Shown here piece by piece: positions 1-6,227 of a stretch of 6,906 nt of DNA. A program made the position numbers and the translations under genes. Position 1 is the stretch's first letter. Every line of letters begins with the position of its first letter. Below the pieces are notes generated by a model. That model was not told the origin of the DNA and did not search any database. It saw only the letters and a list, made by a program, of their open reading frames with translations. Source of the DNA: an uncultured Actinomyces sp. (GTDB taxonomy: Bacteria; Actinomycetota; Actinomycetes; Actinomycetales; Actinomycetaceae); assembly GCA_937926415.1 (NCBI GenBank), contig CALBAF010000150.1, positions 1 to 6,906 on the forward strand, written 5' to 3'.

Positions 1-29
1 CAGCACCGAAGTGACGTCGAAGGAGCATC

Positions 30-380
30 ATGGCCGGCGATCTTGTCATCGAAGAGGGGGACCTCGAAGTCCTGCGTGACCGCACGAGAGATCTGTCCGG
101 CAGACTGCAGTCGGTAACCGTCGCGACGGCGGGCGACTACATCTCCTCCGGGGTTGGCGGGAGCCCGCTCGCAGGACAGGGGCGCAGCGCGGGCGAGACG
201 ATCGACGAGGCGGTCATTGCGCTGACGCGTGACCTGGACGATTTCTCCCAGTCCGTCAACGACTCGATCAACGCTTACAACGCAACCGAAAATAAAGCGA
301 CGGTGAGCTTCCAGCAGACCGACCACGGCGGCCCGGCGATGACGATGGATGACCTGCGACGCATGAGGGAGGAGCAGTAA
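30..380 (+). CDS. WXG100-like small helical protein, unit 1
   Basis: The protein has 116 residues with no signal peptide or membrane segment. An AAGGAG site at 20-25 stands four bases before the ATG. The layout resembles an ESAT-6/WXG100 helical hairpin: a charged amphipathic stretch (about residues 8-33), a glycine/serine-rich turn (about 35-54), then a second helix-like stretch (about 55-82). The canonical W-x-G is absent, and V42-G43-G44 lies where that turn would be. Tyr83-N-A-T-Glu87 after the second helix fits the YxxxD/E motif of type VII substrates, though such a short motif can occur by chance. The TAA overlaps the next ATG by one base (TAATG), so the two genes are probably translationally coupled. 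I infer that it is a helical partner of the hydrolase encoded next. The family is not securely identified; it could be an unrelated helical chaperone. Confidence 0.85.
   Translation: MAGDLVIEEGDLEVLRDRTRDLSGRLQSVTVATAGDYISSGVGGSPLAGQGRSAGETIDEAVIALTRDLDDFSQSVNDSINAYNATENKATVSFQQTDHGGPAMTMDDLRRMREEQ
367..374 (+). promoter_or_regulatory. Ribosome binding site of the unit 1 hydrolase gene
   Basis: GGGAGGAG lies inside the end of the upstream gene, five bases before the ATG at 380. It fixes that start and sits next to the TAATG stop-start overlap, which supports coupled translation. The same string is conserved at 3859-3866 in unit 2. Confidence 0.75.
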
Positions 381-2065
381 TGGCGACCTGGGCGGACATT
401 CAGAGCTGGGAGCTCAGCTACGTGGAGGAGGCTGAGGACCTCATCGAGGCCGAGGTGCGCGAGGCGCGCGAGATCATCGCCGACCTCGAGCACGCTGCGA
501 ACGACATCCGATCTCAGGGCGAGGGGCCCGACCGGATGCGTGAGCGGCTCACCGAGATCCAGGACAAGCTGGACTCGCGCCTCAACGAACTCACCGAATA
601 CGCGCTGGCGACCGCGGAGCTGCACGGGTACGTGAGCCGCGTCGTGGCGAAGCGGAAGTCCGCGTGGGAGGTCGCGGCAGAAGTTGGGTATGACATTCCG
701 GAGAGTGGTGTTGTTCAACCGTCACTGCCTGAAATGATGTTCGACTCGGTAGCGAGTAAGTTTGCTGAGCTACGCGATTGTGTTAACGATGCAGTGCGAA
801 TTGCGACGGAAGCCGAGGAAACGGTGGGGCCACGCTATCAGGCGTTGGCCGACGGCCAGTATGTCCTGGCCGAGGGGCGCCACTCGGAGTCCGCGGGCCT
901 GGCAGACGACGCCGACCCCTCGTGGAGCCCCGAGGAGGTCTCCGTGTGGTGGGCGCTCCTGTCGGAGTCCGAGCGCGAGGCGCTCATTAACAAGGATCCC
1001 GAAAAGTACGGCAATCTCAACGGTATCGACATGGCCTCGCGAGCTAAGGCAAATGAGCTTGCGTTGAACGGGCACCTCGACGCTGCGGGGAATCGTATTC
1101 CGGGAACGGGGCTGATTGAGAAGACCCAGAACGAACTTGATGAACTGAACCAAGAGATAGAACGTTTACGTGAAAATGGACAGGAGGTCTCATCGGACCT
1201 TCTCGACAAGCAGGAGAATCTCCAGAACCGCTTGGCGGATCTGAATGCTATTTCGGAGCAGCTCGGTAGCAATGCTGGGGCGACGCTCCTTGTCCTTGAA
1301 CCGGGGGAGCTTGGCGAGAATGTTCGTGCTGCAATCGCCATCGGTGACGTCGACAACGCGAAGCACGTGGCGACGTTCGTGCCGGGGATGGGCTCGAATT
1401 TTCGCGATAATGGCAGGCTCAATGTCGAGTTCGCGAAGAATCTCAAGTGGGCGGCGGACACATATGGAGCTCCTACAGATGGGAGCGTGGCTACCATCGC
1501 CTGGATAGGCTACGAAGCTCCGCCGGACATAGTGAAGACATGGGACACGGATGTCACGTCGACAGACAAAGCAGAGGCGGGAGCTGAGAAGCTGAACGGC
1601 TTCCTGACGGGAATCCACTCGTGGCGCTCGGAGCGGGGAATGGACGTGCACCAAAGCGCAATTACGCATTCCTACGGGTCCACGACGGGAGGCTTCGCGA
1701 TGCGAGACATCGGAGAAGGCGTCGTCGATGACTTCGTGTACACGGGTTCCCCGGGCGCAGGTGTGCATTCCGTCGGGACGCTGGGGGTGGACGCCGACCA
1801 CACGTGGGTCTCGGCGACCCCACACCTTGATCCGGTTCGGGGAAGGGGGCTCGATTTAACCTTCGGGCGCAACCCCGAGCACCTGGAAGGAATCGGGCAC
1901 CTCTCGGGAGATACGAGCGGGGGAGAAGGATACAAGGAAGGCATCTGGCACAGGCCTGATGCGAATCACTCGTCGTATTTCCATAAACCGGACAAGAAAG
2001 GCAAGCATAACTATGCGCTCGCAGATATGGGCGAGGTCATCGCGGGTACGAAGGAGAGGCAATGA
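380..2065 (+). CDS. DUF1023-type alpha/beta hydrolase with helical N-terminal domain, unit 1
   Basis: The protein has 561 residues and no signal peptide. Residues 1-95 are charged, helical and coiled-coil-like, starting MATWADIQSW. A variable segment follows (about 96-140), then a conserved helical block (141-240) and a second variable coiled-coil linker (about 245-295). The C-terminal hydrolase domain has VPGMGSN (334-340), WIGYEAP (375-381), an invariant stretch at 410-426, and the nucleophile elbow T-H-S431-Y-G-S. It continues with TGSPGAGV, HLD484PV and H530-S-S-Y-F. Ser431, Asp484 and His530 are the likely catalytic triad by analogy with actinobacterial DUF1023 hydrolases. The usual first glycine of GxSxG is Thr429. 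The natural substrate is unknown; an ester, lipid or phospholipid is plausible. The N-terminal half may pair with the preceding small helical protein for type VII export, as LXG-type substrates do. That role is inference; the hydrolase fold is well supported. Confidence 0.9.
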   Translation: MATWADIQSWELSYVEEAEDLIEAEVREAREIIADLEHAANDIRSQGEGPDRMRERLTEIQDKLDSRLNELTEYALATAELHGYVSRVVAKRKSAWEVAAEVGYDIPESGVVQPSLPEMMFDSVASKFAELRDCVNDAVRIATEAEETVGPRYQALADGQYVLAEGRHSESAGLADDADPSWSPEEVSVWWALLSESEREALINKDPEKYGNLNGIDMASRAKANELALNGHLDAAGNRIPGTGLIEKTQNELDELNQEIERLRENGQEVSSDLLDKQENLQNRLADLNAISEQLGSNAGATLLVLEPGELGENVRAAIAIGDVDNAKHVATFVPGMGSNFRDNGRLNVEFAKNLKWAADTYGAPTDGSVATIAWIGYEAPPDIVKTWDTDVTSTDKAEAGAEKLNGFLTGIHSWRSERGMDVHQSAITHSYGSTTGGFAMRDIGEGVVDDFVYTGSPGAGVHSVGTLGVDADHTWVSATPHLDPVRGRGLDLTFGRNPEHLEGIGHLSGDTSGGEGYKEGIWHRPDANHSSYFHKPDKKGKHNYALADMGEVIAGTKERQ

Positions 2066-2733
2066 GCCGGAAACGGCTGGTCGCGCTGCTGGCCGCCGCC
2101 TGCACTTCGCTGCTTCTGGCGGCGTGCGTGCCGGGGCTGTCGGATGATGCGAGTCAGTATTTTGGGCGCGGTGACGAGGGCGAGTCTAACTCTGAGCGTC
2201 AGACGGTGGAGGCATTCATCGACGAGACCGTGCCTCGATACATGAGTATTGTCGAGGATGTCGCGGTGGAAGCGGGAGGGACGCTCGGAGTCGGTGAGGA
2301 GCCTTACGTATGGAGCTGTGGTCCCACGTCGAATGGGTTTGAGATCCTTTTAGCTCGCTATTACATCCCCTTGATCGATTTTGATGATCTGCACCGGGTT
2401 GTCGCAGATGGTGCTCAGCGCTACGGGTTCAGCTATTCGACTGATCCTGTTCCTCAGGGTAAGGATAAGAAGCGTAGCGTCGATGTTGGTGACCAGGATG
2501 GCAATGTGCTGCGTTTCCACCACTATGAGGACGATACGATCGCTGTCTTCTTTGATTCAGGGTGCCTGCCCGCGGCGCAGCCTGACGGCATAACTCAGCG
2601 TCTTCGTTTTCCTGAGCCCGAGGAGTTGTTTTCTCGGGTAACGATTGTTGACGCGTTCGACGCGAATAAGCAGAGGAATCCGTTGATTTTCCGTCAGGTG
2701 ACGACGGATTCTGACAAGAAGTCGGGGAGTTGA
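2062..2733 (+). CDS. Lipoprotein with two conserved cysteines, unit 1
   Basis: The protein has 223 residues. It starts in an ATGA overlap with the hydrolase stop, with AAGGAG at 2051-2056 five bases upstream. The N-terminus is a classic lipoprotein signal: SRKR, a hydrophobic core, and lipobox L19-A20-A21-C22. The mature protein should therefore be lipidated at Cys22 and held on the outer face of the membrane. A short acidic, serine-rich linker leads into a globular domain from about residue 48, with Cys86 (in PYVWSCG) and Cys168 (in SGCLP), which could form a disulfide. Further landmarks are IDFDDL, DQDGN and PEPEELF. These match, in order, the downstream membrane-anchored protein, so the two are paralogues. 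I do not recognise an enzymatic motif. It may belong to an uncharacterised actinobacterial lipoprotein family (DUF4853 is a guess from memory). A role binding or neutralising the hydrolase is inferred from position only. Confidence 0.9.
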   Translation: MSRKRLVALLAAACTSLLLAACVPGLSDDASQYFGRGDEGESNSERQTVEAFIDETVPRYMSIVEDVAVEAGGTLGVGEEPYVWSCGPTSNGFEILLARYYIPLIDFDDLHRVVADGAQRYGFSYSTDPVPQGKDKKRSVDVGDQDGNVLRFHHYEDDTIAVFFDSGCLPAAQPDGITQRLRFPEPEELFSRVTIVDAFDANKQRNPLIFRQVTTDSDKKSGS

Positions 2734-2738
2734 GAGCC

Positions 2739-3395
2739 ATGAAGTGGACGCCAGCGCGCGTTGGTCTCGCGGCGGCCGTGGTGGTGGCCGGTTTGTACGG
2801 GTGGGATGCGGTAATGCCGCGCCAGGGTGAGCTCGTTCCTTTCCCTCAGCGTGTGAGCTTCGAGGAGTACATGAGCCGTCAGCTGCCGGAGCTGTCGCGC
2901 ATGGCCGGGCAGGTGGCCGCCGAGACCGGTGGCGAGCTGACGGTGATGGGCCTGCCCTACGTGCAGGCGTGCGGGATCGACAACACGCAGGGCTATCGGG
3001 TCGTTGGGTACAGCACGGTGGCTCCGCAGATCTCCTTTGATCGACTTGGGGAGGTCGTGAACACTCACCGGCGTGACGGTACGTCTGGTCTGTGGGTCCA
3101 AGACGACTTCCGTGAAGATGGGAGTCGGAAGATCTACTTCACGGACAACGACGGAAACTCGGCTGAGTTCAAGTACACCGAGACCGGTATCGAGATGAGT
3201 TCCTACTCCGCGTGCCTGCCCACCTCTCACGCCCTGAATGATCCCGGTCAGTTCGTTCTGCCGTCGGTGGAGGAGGCGTTCCCGGGCGTGCACGTGACGG
3301 TCAGCGACAACACGGACCCCGACCTGCACCCGGTCCCTACGCTCACCCCGGGCGCTCACGTCGCGCCCCAGAGCGGTGCCCAGTCGGGCTCATAA
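2739..3395 (+). CDS. Membrane-anchored paralogue of the lipoprotein, unit 1
   Basis: The protein has 218 residues from the ATG at 2739, chosen because GGGGAG at 2724-2729 is nine bases upstream and because the unit 2 copy also begins M-x-KWTPARVG. A TTG at 2730 would add three residues but abuts the ribosome site. A basic start and a hydrophobic stretch at about residues 8-25 suggest an N-in anchor with the rest outside; there is no lipobox. The outer domain carries PYVQAC78G, SFDRL, DNDGN, SAC159LP and SVEEAFP, in the same order as the upstream lipoprotein. The cysteines are 81 residues apart. The C-terminus is a low-complexity tail (HPVPTLTPG, then SGAQSGS). The segment between SFDRL and SACLP is the part that differs most from unit 2. 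No catalytic motif is visible. It probably shares ligand or partner type with the lipoprotein. A cleaved signal peptide instead of an anchor cannot be excluded. Confidence 0.87.
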   Translation: MKWTPARVGLAAAVVVAGLYGWDAVMPRQGELVPFPQRVSFEEYMSRQLPELSRMAGQVAAETGGELTVMGLPYVQACGIDNTQGYRVVGYSTVAPQISFDRLGEVVNTHRRDGTSGLWVQDDFREDGSRKIYFTDNDGNSAEFKYTETGIEMSSYSACLPTSHALNDPGQFVLPSVEEAFPGVHVTVSDNTDPDLHPVPTLTPGAHVAPQSGAQSGS

Positions 3396-3406
3396 CCCCC
3401 GCCCCG

Positions 3407-3427
3407 GCCTCGTCTTTTCGGTGAGGC
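3407..3427 (+). terminator. Hairpin after unit 1, possible weak terminator
   Basis: GCCTCGTC (3407-3414) can pair with GGTGAGGC (3420-3427) over eight base pairs, two of them G-U, around a five-base TTTTC loop. It lies 11 bases after the stop of the last unit 1 gene. No T-tract follows, so it is not a canonical intrinsic terminator. It may instead attenuate transcription or protect the 3' end of the transcript. Confidence 0.4.
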
Positions 3428-3454
3428 GGAGTGTCCCACCCCTTGGGGGCGCTG

Positions 3455-3483
3455 TTGTTCGCCTTGTGACCGTTTGGTAGGAT
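3455..3483 (+). promoter_or_regulatory. Candidate promoter of unit 2
   Basis: TTGTTC (3455-3460) and TAGGAT (3478-3483) are separated by 17 bases and resemble sigma-70-type -35 and -10 elements. The -10 fits the actinobacterial TAnnnT pattern well; the -35 keeps only the TTG. Transcription would begin near 3490, giving a leader of about 30 bases before the ATG at 3522. This is the only plausible promoter in the 126-base gap between units, and it would let each unit be transcribed separately. No repressor operator is obvious. Confidence 0.45.
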
Positions 3484-3511
3484 CTGGCTTAACAGCACCG
3501 AAGTGACGTCG

Positions 3512-3517
3512 AAGGAG
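3512..3517 (+). promoter_or_regulatory. Ribosome binding site of the first unit 2 gene
   Basis: AAGGAG lies four bases before the ATG at 3522 and is identical in sequence and spacing to 20-25 in unit 1. The whole leader is kept unchanged although coding parts diverge, so expression of the small helical protein appears equally strong in both units. Confidence 0.75.
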
Positions 3518-3521
3518 CATC

Positions 3522-3872
3522 ATGGCCGGCGATCTTGTCATCGAAGAAGGGGACCTCGAAGTCCTGCGTGACCGCACGAGAGATTTGTCCGGCAGACTGC
3601 AGTCGGTGACCGTCGCGACGGCGGGCGACTACATTTCCTCCGGGGTTGGGGGGAGTGAGCTCGCGGGGCTGGGACGCAGCGCGGGTGAGACGATTGACGA
3701 GGCGGTCATGGCAGTGTCGCGTGACCTGGATGATTTCTCCCAGTCTGTGTACGATTCGATCAACGCCTATAACGCAACCGAAAACGACGCTGCGGTGAGC
3801 TTCCAACAGACCGCTCACGGTGGTCCGGCGATGACGATGGATGATCTGCTGCGCATGAGGGAGGAGCAGTAA
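3522..3872 (+). CDS. WXG100-like small helical protein, unit 2
   Basis: This 116-residue copy differs from its unit 1 counterpart at ten positions (about 91% identity): P46E, Q50L, I63M, L65V, T66S, N77Y, K89D, T91A, D98A and R110L. The first 45 residues are identical, and all changes fall from the central turn onward, mainly in the second helix and tail. The V-G-G turn at 42-44 and the Y83xxxE87 motif are kept. The TAA overlaps the following ATG by one base. If this protein pairs with the adjacent hydrolase, the changed second-helix residues are candidates for pairing specificity, while the first helix would be generic. Partnership and type VII export are inferred from size, motif and gene order, not shown directly. 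Confidence 0.85.
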   Translation: MAGDLVIEEGDLEVLRDRTRDLSGRLQSVTVATAGDYISSGVGGSELAGLGRSAGETIDEAVMAVSRDLDDFSQSVYDSINAYNATENDAAVSFQQTAHGGPAMTMDDLLRMREEQ

Positions 3873-5554
3873 TGGCGACCTGGGCGGACATTCAGAGCTG
3901 GGACCACAACGCGATCATCGAGGCCGAGGATCTCATTGAGGCCGAGGTGCGCGAGGCGCGCGAGATCATCGCCGACCTTGAGCACGCCGCGAACGATATC
4001 CGATCTCAGGGTGAGGCGCCTGACCGGATGCGTGAGCGGCTCTCCGAGATTCAGGACAAGCTGGACTCGCGCCTCAATGAGCTCACTGAATACGCGCTGG
4101 CGACCGCGGAGCTGCACGGGTACGTGAGCCGGGTTGTGGCTATCCGCGAGTCGGCGTACGAGGTCGCGGCAGAACTGAACTATGAAATTCCTGCGGATGG
4201 CAAGGTCGTCAACCGCGAATCGGTGAAGGAGAGGCCCGACCCAGTAAAAAGTAACAAGTATGGTGAGTTGTCTGATTGCGTCTCAGAGGCAGTGAAACTG
4301 GCGACGGAAGCCGAGGAAACGGTGGGGCCGCGCTATAGGGCGTTGGCCGACGGCCAGTACGCGATGGCCGAGGGACGACATTCGGAGTCCGCGGGCCTGG
4401 CAAACGATGCTGACCCCTCGTGGACTCCTGAGGAGGTCTCCGTGTGGTGGAAGCTGCTCTCCGATTCCGAGCGTGAGGCGCTCATCAACAAGGATCCCGA
4501 GAAATACGGAAACTTGGACGGCATCGACATGGCGTCGCGGGCAAAGGCCAATGAGCTTGTGCTACTGGGGCCCAAGGATGCGTCGGGGCATCACATCCCG
4601 GGGGGCGGGTTGCTCGGGCAAGCTGAGAGAGACCTTGCGGAAGCAGAAGAAGCGGTTAACAATGCGACCAAACCGAGTGTGGGAAGTCCGAAGCACCTCA
4701 ATGACCTCATCCGGAAGAAGAACGATGCATGGAATCGTGTGCAGGATCTGAGAGCTCTTCGCGATCAGATGGGAAAGCCAGACGTGACGCTCGTTGCCCT
4801 GCAGCCGGGCAAGCCGGGTGAAAATGTTCGCGCTGCACTTGCGATTGGGGATGTGGATAACGCTGATCACGTCGCGACACTCGTTCCGGGGCGAACGACC
4901 AACTGTCGTGACTCTTCGGCTGACAATGTGACATATGCGCAGAATCTAAGGCGAGCGGCAGTCCGGCAAGGGAATACCGAACTGAGCAATGTCGCGACCA
5001 TTGCCTGGATGAACTACCACGCCCCGCAGAGTGCGCCTGATGCAAGAACCACGACGGCAACCCTTGCCCGAGAGGGCGCGGATCCTCTGAGGAAATTTGC
5101 GACGGGCATCCACTCCTGGCGCAGCGAGCGGGGGATGGATGTACATCAGAGTATCATTCCACATTCGTACGGGTCGACGACCGCAGGCATCGCGATGCGT
5201 AGCATCGGTAAGGACGTTGTCGACGACTTCGCGTACACGGGATCTCCGGGTTCGGGAGTCCAGTCCCTGGGGACACTTGGCGTGGATAAAGAGCATGTGT
5301 GGGTGTCCGGAATTGATCATCTCGACTGGGTAAGGGGATTGGGTCCAGACGAGGACTTCGGGCGTAACCCGGAGCAGTTGGAGGGAATTGGGCATCTGTC
5401 CGGAGATGTAAGTGGGGCTAAGGGATATAATCCCAACCGTCTCGGTAACCCGTTTGGACACCACTCAATGTACTTCGTTGAGCCTAGGGCTGGTGAAGAG
5501 AATCTCGTGCTGAATGACCTCGGCAAGGTGATTGCCGACGTCAAGGAACGATGA
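3872..5554 (+). CDS. DUF1023-type alpha/beta hydrolase with helical N-terminal domain, unit 2
   Basis: This 560-residue homologue has the same domain order as unit 1. A GGGAGGAG site at 3859-3866 sets the start. The first ten residues and most of the region to about residue 95 match unit 1, but residues about 96-140 and the linker about 245-300 are largely unrelated in sequence. The hydrolase motifs are VPGRTTN (338-344), WMNYHAP (379-385), the invariant T-G-I-H-S-W-R-S block, the elbow P-H-S432-Y-G-S, TGSPGSGV, HLD485WV and HH531SMYF. Ser432, Asp485 and His531 keep the putative triad. It has lost the second glycine of PGxGSN, has Pro430 where GxSxG has its first glycine, and has Trp after the Asp, so substrate pocket or activity may differ from unit 1. 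The stop overlaps the lipoprotein start (ATGA). A catalytically weakened paralogue is possible, but the triad argues against a dead one. Confidence 0.9.
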   Translation: MATWADIQSWDHNAIIEAEDLIEAEVREAREIIADLEHAANDIRSQGEAPDRMRERLSEIQDKLDSRLNELTEYALATAELHGYVSRVVAIRESAYEVAAELNYEIPADGKVVNRESVKERPDPVKSNKYGELSDCVSEAVKLATEAEETVGPRYRALADGQYAMAEGRHSESAGLANDADPSWTPEEVSVWWKLLSDSEREALINKDPEKYGNLDGIDMASRAKANELVLLGPKDASGHHIPGGGLLGQAERDLAEAEEAVNNATKPSVGSPKHLNDLIRKKNDAWNRVQDLRALRDQMGKPDVTLVALQPGKPGENVRAALAIGDVDNADHVATLVPGRTTNCRDSSADNVTYAQNLRRAAVRQGNTELSNVATIAWMNYHAPQSAPDARTTTATLAREGADPLRKFATGIHSWRSERGMDVHQSIIPHSYGSTTAGIAMRSIGKDVVDDFAYTGSPGSGVQSLGTLGVDKEHVWVSGIDHLDWVRGLGPDEDFGRNPEQLEGIGHLSGDVSGAKGYNPNRLGNPFGHHSMYFVEPRAGEENLVLNDLGKVIADVKER

Positions 5555-6225
5555 TGAAAAAGAAGACGCTCTCATGTTTGTCGGCCCTGTCGGTGTCCTG
5601 CCTGTTGGCGGCGTGTGTGCCGGGGCTGTCGGATGATGCTGGCCGGTATTTTGGGCGCAGCAGCGGGAGCATACCTAGCTCCGAGGTGCAGACGACGGAG
5701 GTCCATATCAGGGATACCCTGCCCCGGTATCTGGGCATCATCGAGGAGGTTGTCGTCGAGTCTGGTGGCGTGCTAGGGGTCAGTGGCAAGAACCTAGTCG
5801 ATGGCTGCTTGACGAAGGACACGACCGATATGGATATCGACTGGATGATGATGGTTATTCCTGCGATCGATTATGAGGATTTGCGCCGGATGGTCGTTGA
5901 GGGGGCGCAGCGTAACGGCTTCGGCTATTCGTGGGATCCGGTACGCAGAGATAAACTCAACTCTCGCACTGTTACTGTCGGGGATAGCTACGGGAATAAG
6001 CTGAGTTTCTATCACCACGAGGCTAAGGACAGCATTGTCATTAGTTTGTACTCGGGGTGTATGTTCCCATCCCAGCCGCTCGGCTCGGATAGCCCGCAGT
6101 GGTCCTATCCGCTTCCTAGCCCCGAAGAGATGTTTCCGAATCTGACAATCGTGCAAGCCTTTGACGATAACGGCGACGAGAATCCTGACTTGCGCCCGCA
6201 GTCGGGAACTCAGTCGGGAGAATGA
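5551..6225 (+). CDS. Lipoprotein with two conserved cysteines, unit 2
   Basis: The protein has 224 residues. ATG 5551 overlaps the hydrolase stop as ATGA. A second ATG at 5554 is better spaced from AAGGAA at 5543-5548, but alignment with unit 1 favours 5551, which puts the lipobox cysteine at 22 in both. The signal is MMKKK, a hydrophobic core, then L19-A20-A21-C22, followed by the same VPGLSDDA stretch as in unit 1. The mature domain keeps Cys86 and Cys170, AIDYEDL, DSYGN and SPEEMF. The region around Cys86 is heavily changed (DGCLTKD against WSCGPTS). The tail contains NPDL and PQSGTQSG, which resembles the end of the membrane-anchored paralogue rather than that of the unit 1 lipoprotein. 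Lipidation and outward exposure are well supported by sequence. A role as hydrolase partner or immunity protein is inferred. Confidence 0.9.
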   Translation: MMKKKTLSCLSALSVSCLLAACVPGLSDDAGRYFGRSSGSIPSSEVQTTEVHIRDTLPRYLGIIEEVVVESGGVLGVSGKNLVDGCLTKDTTDMDIDWMMMVIPAIDYEDLRRMVVEGAQRNGFGYSWDPVRRDKLNSRTVTVGDSYGNKLSFYHHEAKDSIVISLYSGCMFPSQPLGSDSPQWSYPLPSPEEMFPNLTIVQAFDDNGDENPDLRPQSGTQSGE

Positions 6226-6227
6226 GC

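Larger units (their letters stand above)
1..3492 (+). repeat. Tandem cassette, unit 1 (four genes)
   Basis: This is the first of two direct copies of a four-gene unit. Its first 29 bases, the leader before the first ATG, are identical to 3493-3521, which places the repeat phase at 3492 bp. Gene starts are offset by 3492 bp for the first two genes and 3489 bp for the last two. The copies are not uniformly similar: the first gene and the start of the second are almost identical, while internal segments of the later genes differ strongly. The divergence is by substitution and whole-codon indels, and every gene stays open in both copies, so both units look functional. The window starts inside the leader, so the true left edge of this unit is not visible. 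Confidence 0.93.

Noticed and set aside
275..1825. Several antisense frames opposite the unit 1 hydrolase gene (for example 275-718, 838-1497, 1190-1825)
   Set aside because: They overlap each other and the well-supported hydrolase gene, lack credible starts, and are not kept at matching extent in unit 2.
2730..2738. TTG start for the unit 1 membrane-anchored protein
   Set aside because: It directly abuts the GGGGAG ribosome site, while the ATG at 2739 is properly spaced and matches the unit 2 N-terminus.
2694..3359. Long antisense reading frame opposite the unit 1 membrane-anchored protein gene, with a similar one at 6210-6890
   Set aside because: The sense genes have lipoprotein/anchor features, ribosome sites and conserved motifs. 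The antisense products are Arg/His/Leu-rich without recognisable features, as expected from the complement of high-GC coding DNA.
3439..3448. CCCCTTGGGG palindrome in the gap as a terminator or operator
   Set aside because: The two-base loop is too small for an RNA hairpin, and ten GC-rich bases alone do not make a credible operator.
3464..3469. TTGTGA as the -35 element of unit 2
   Set aside because: It is only eight bases from the TAGGAT -10; TTGTTC at 3455-3460 gives the normal 17-base spacing.
380..5554. One hydrolase copy as a pseudogene
   Set aside because: Both frames are open over full length with intact Ser, Asp and His candidates, and indels between them are multiples of three.
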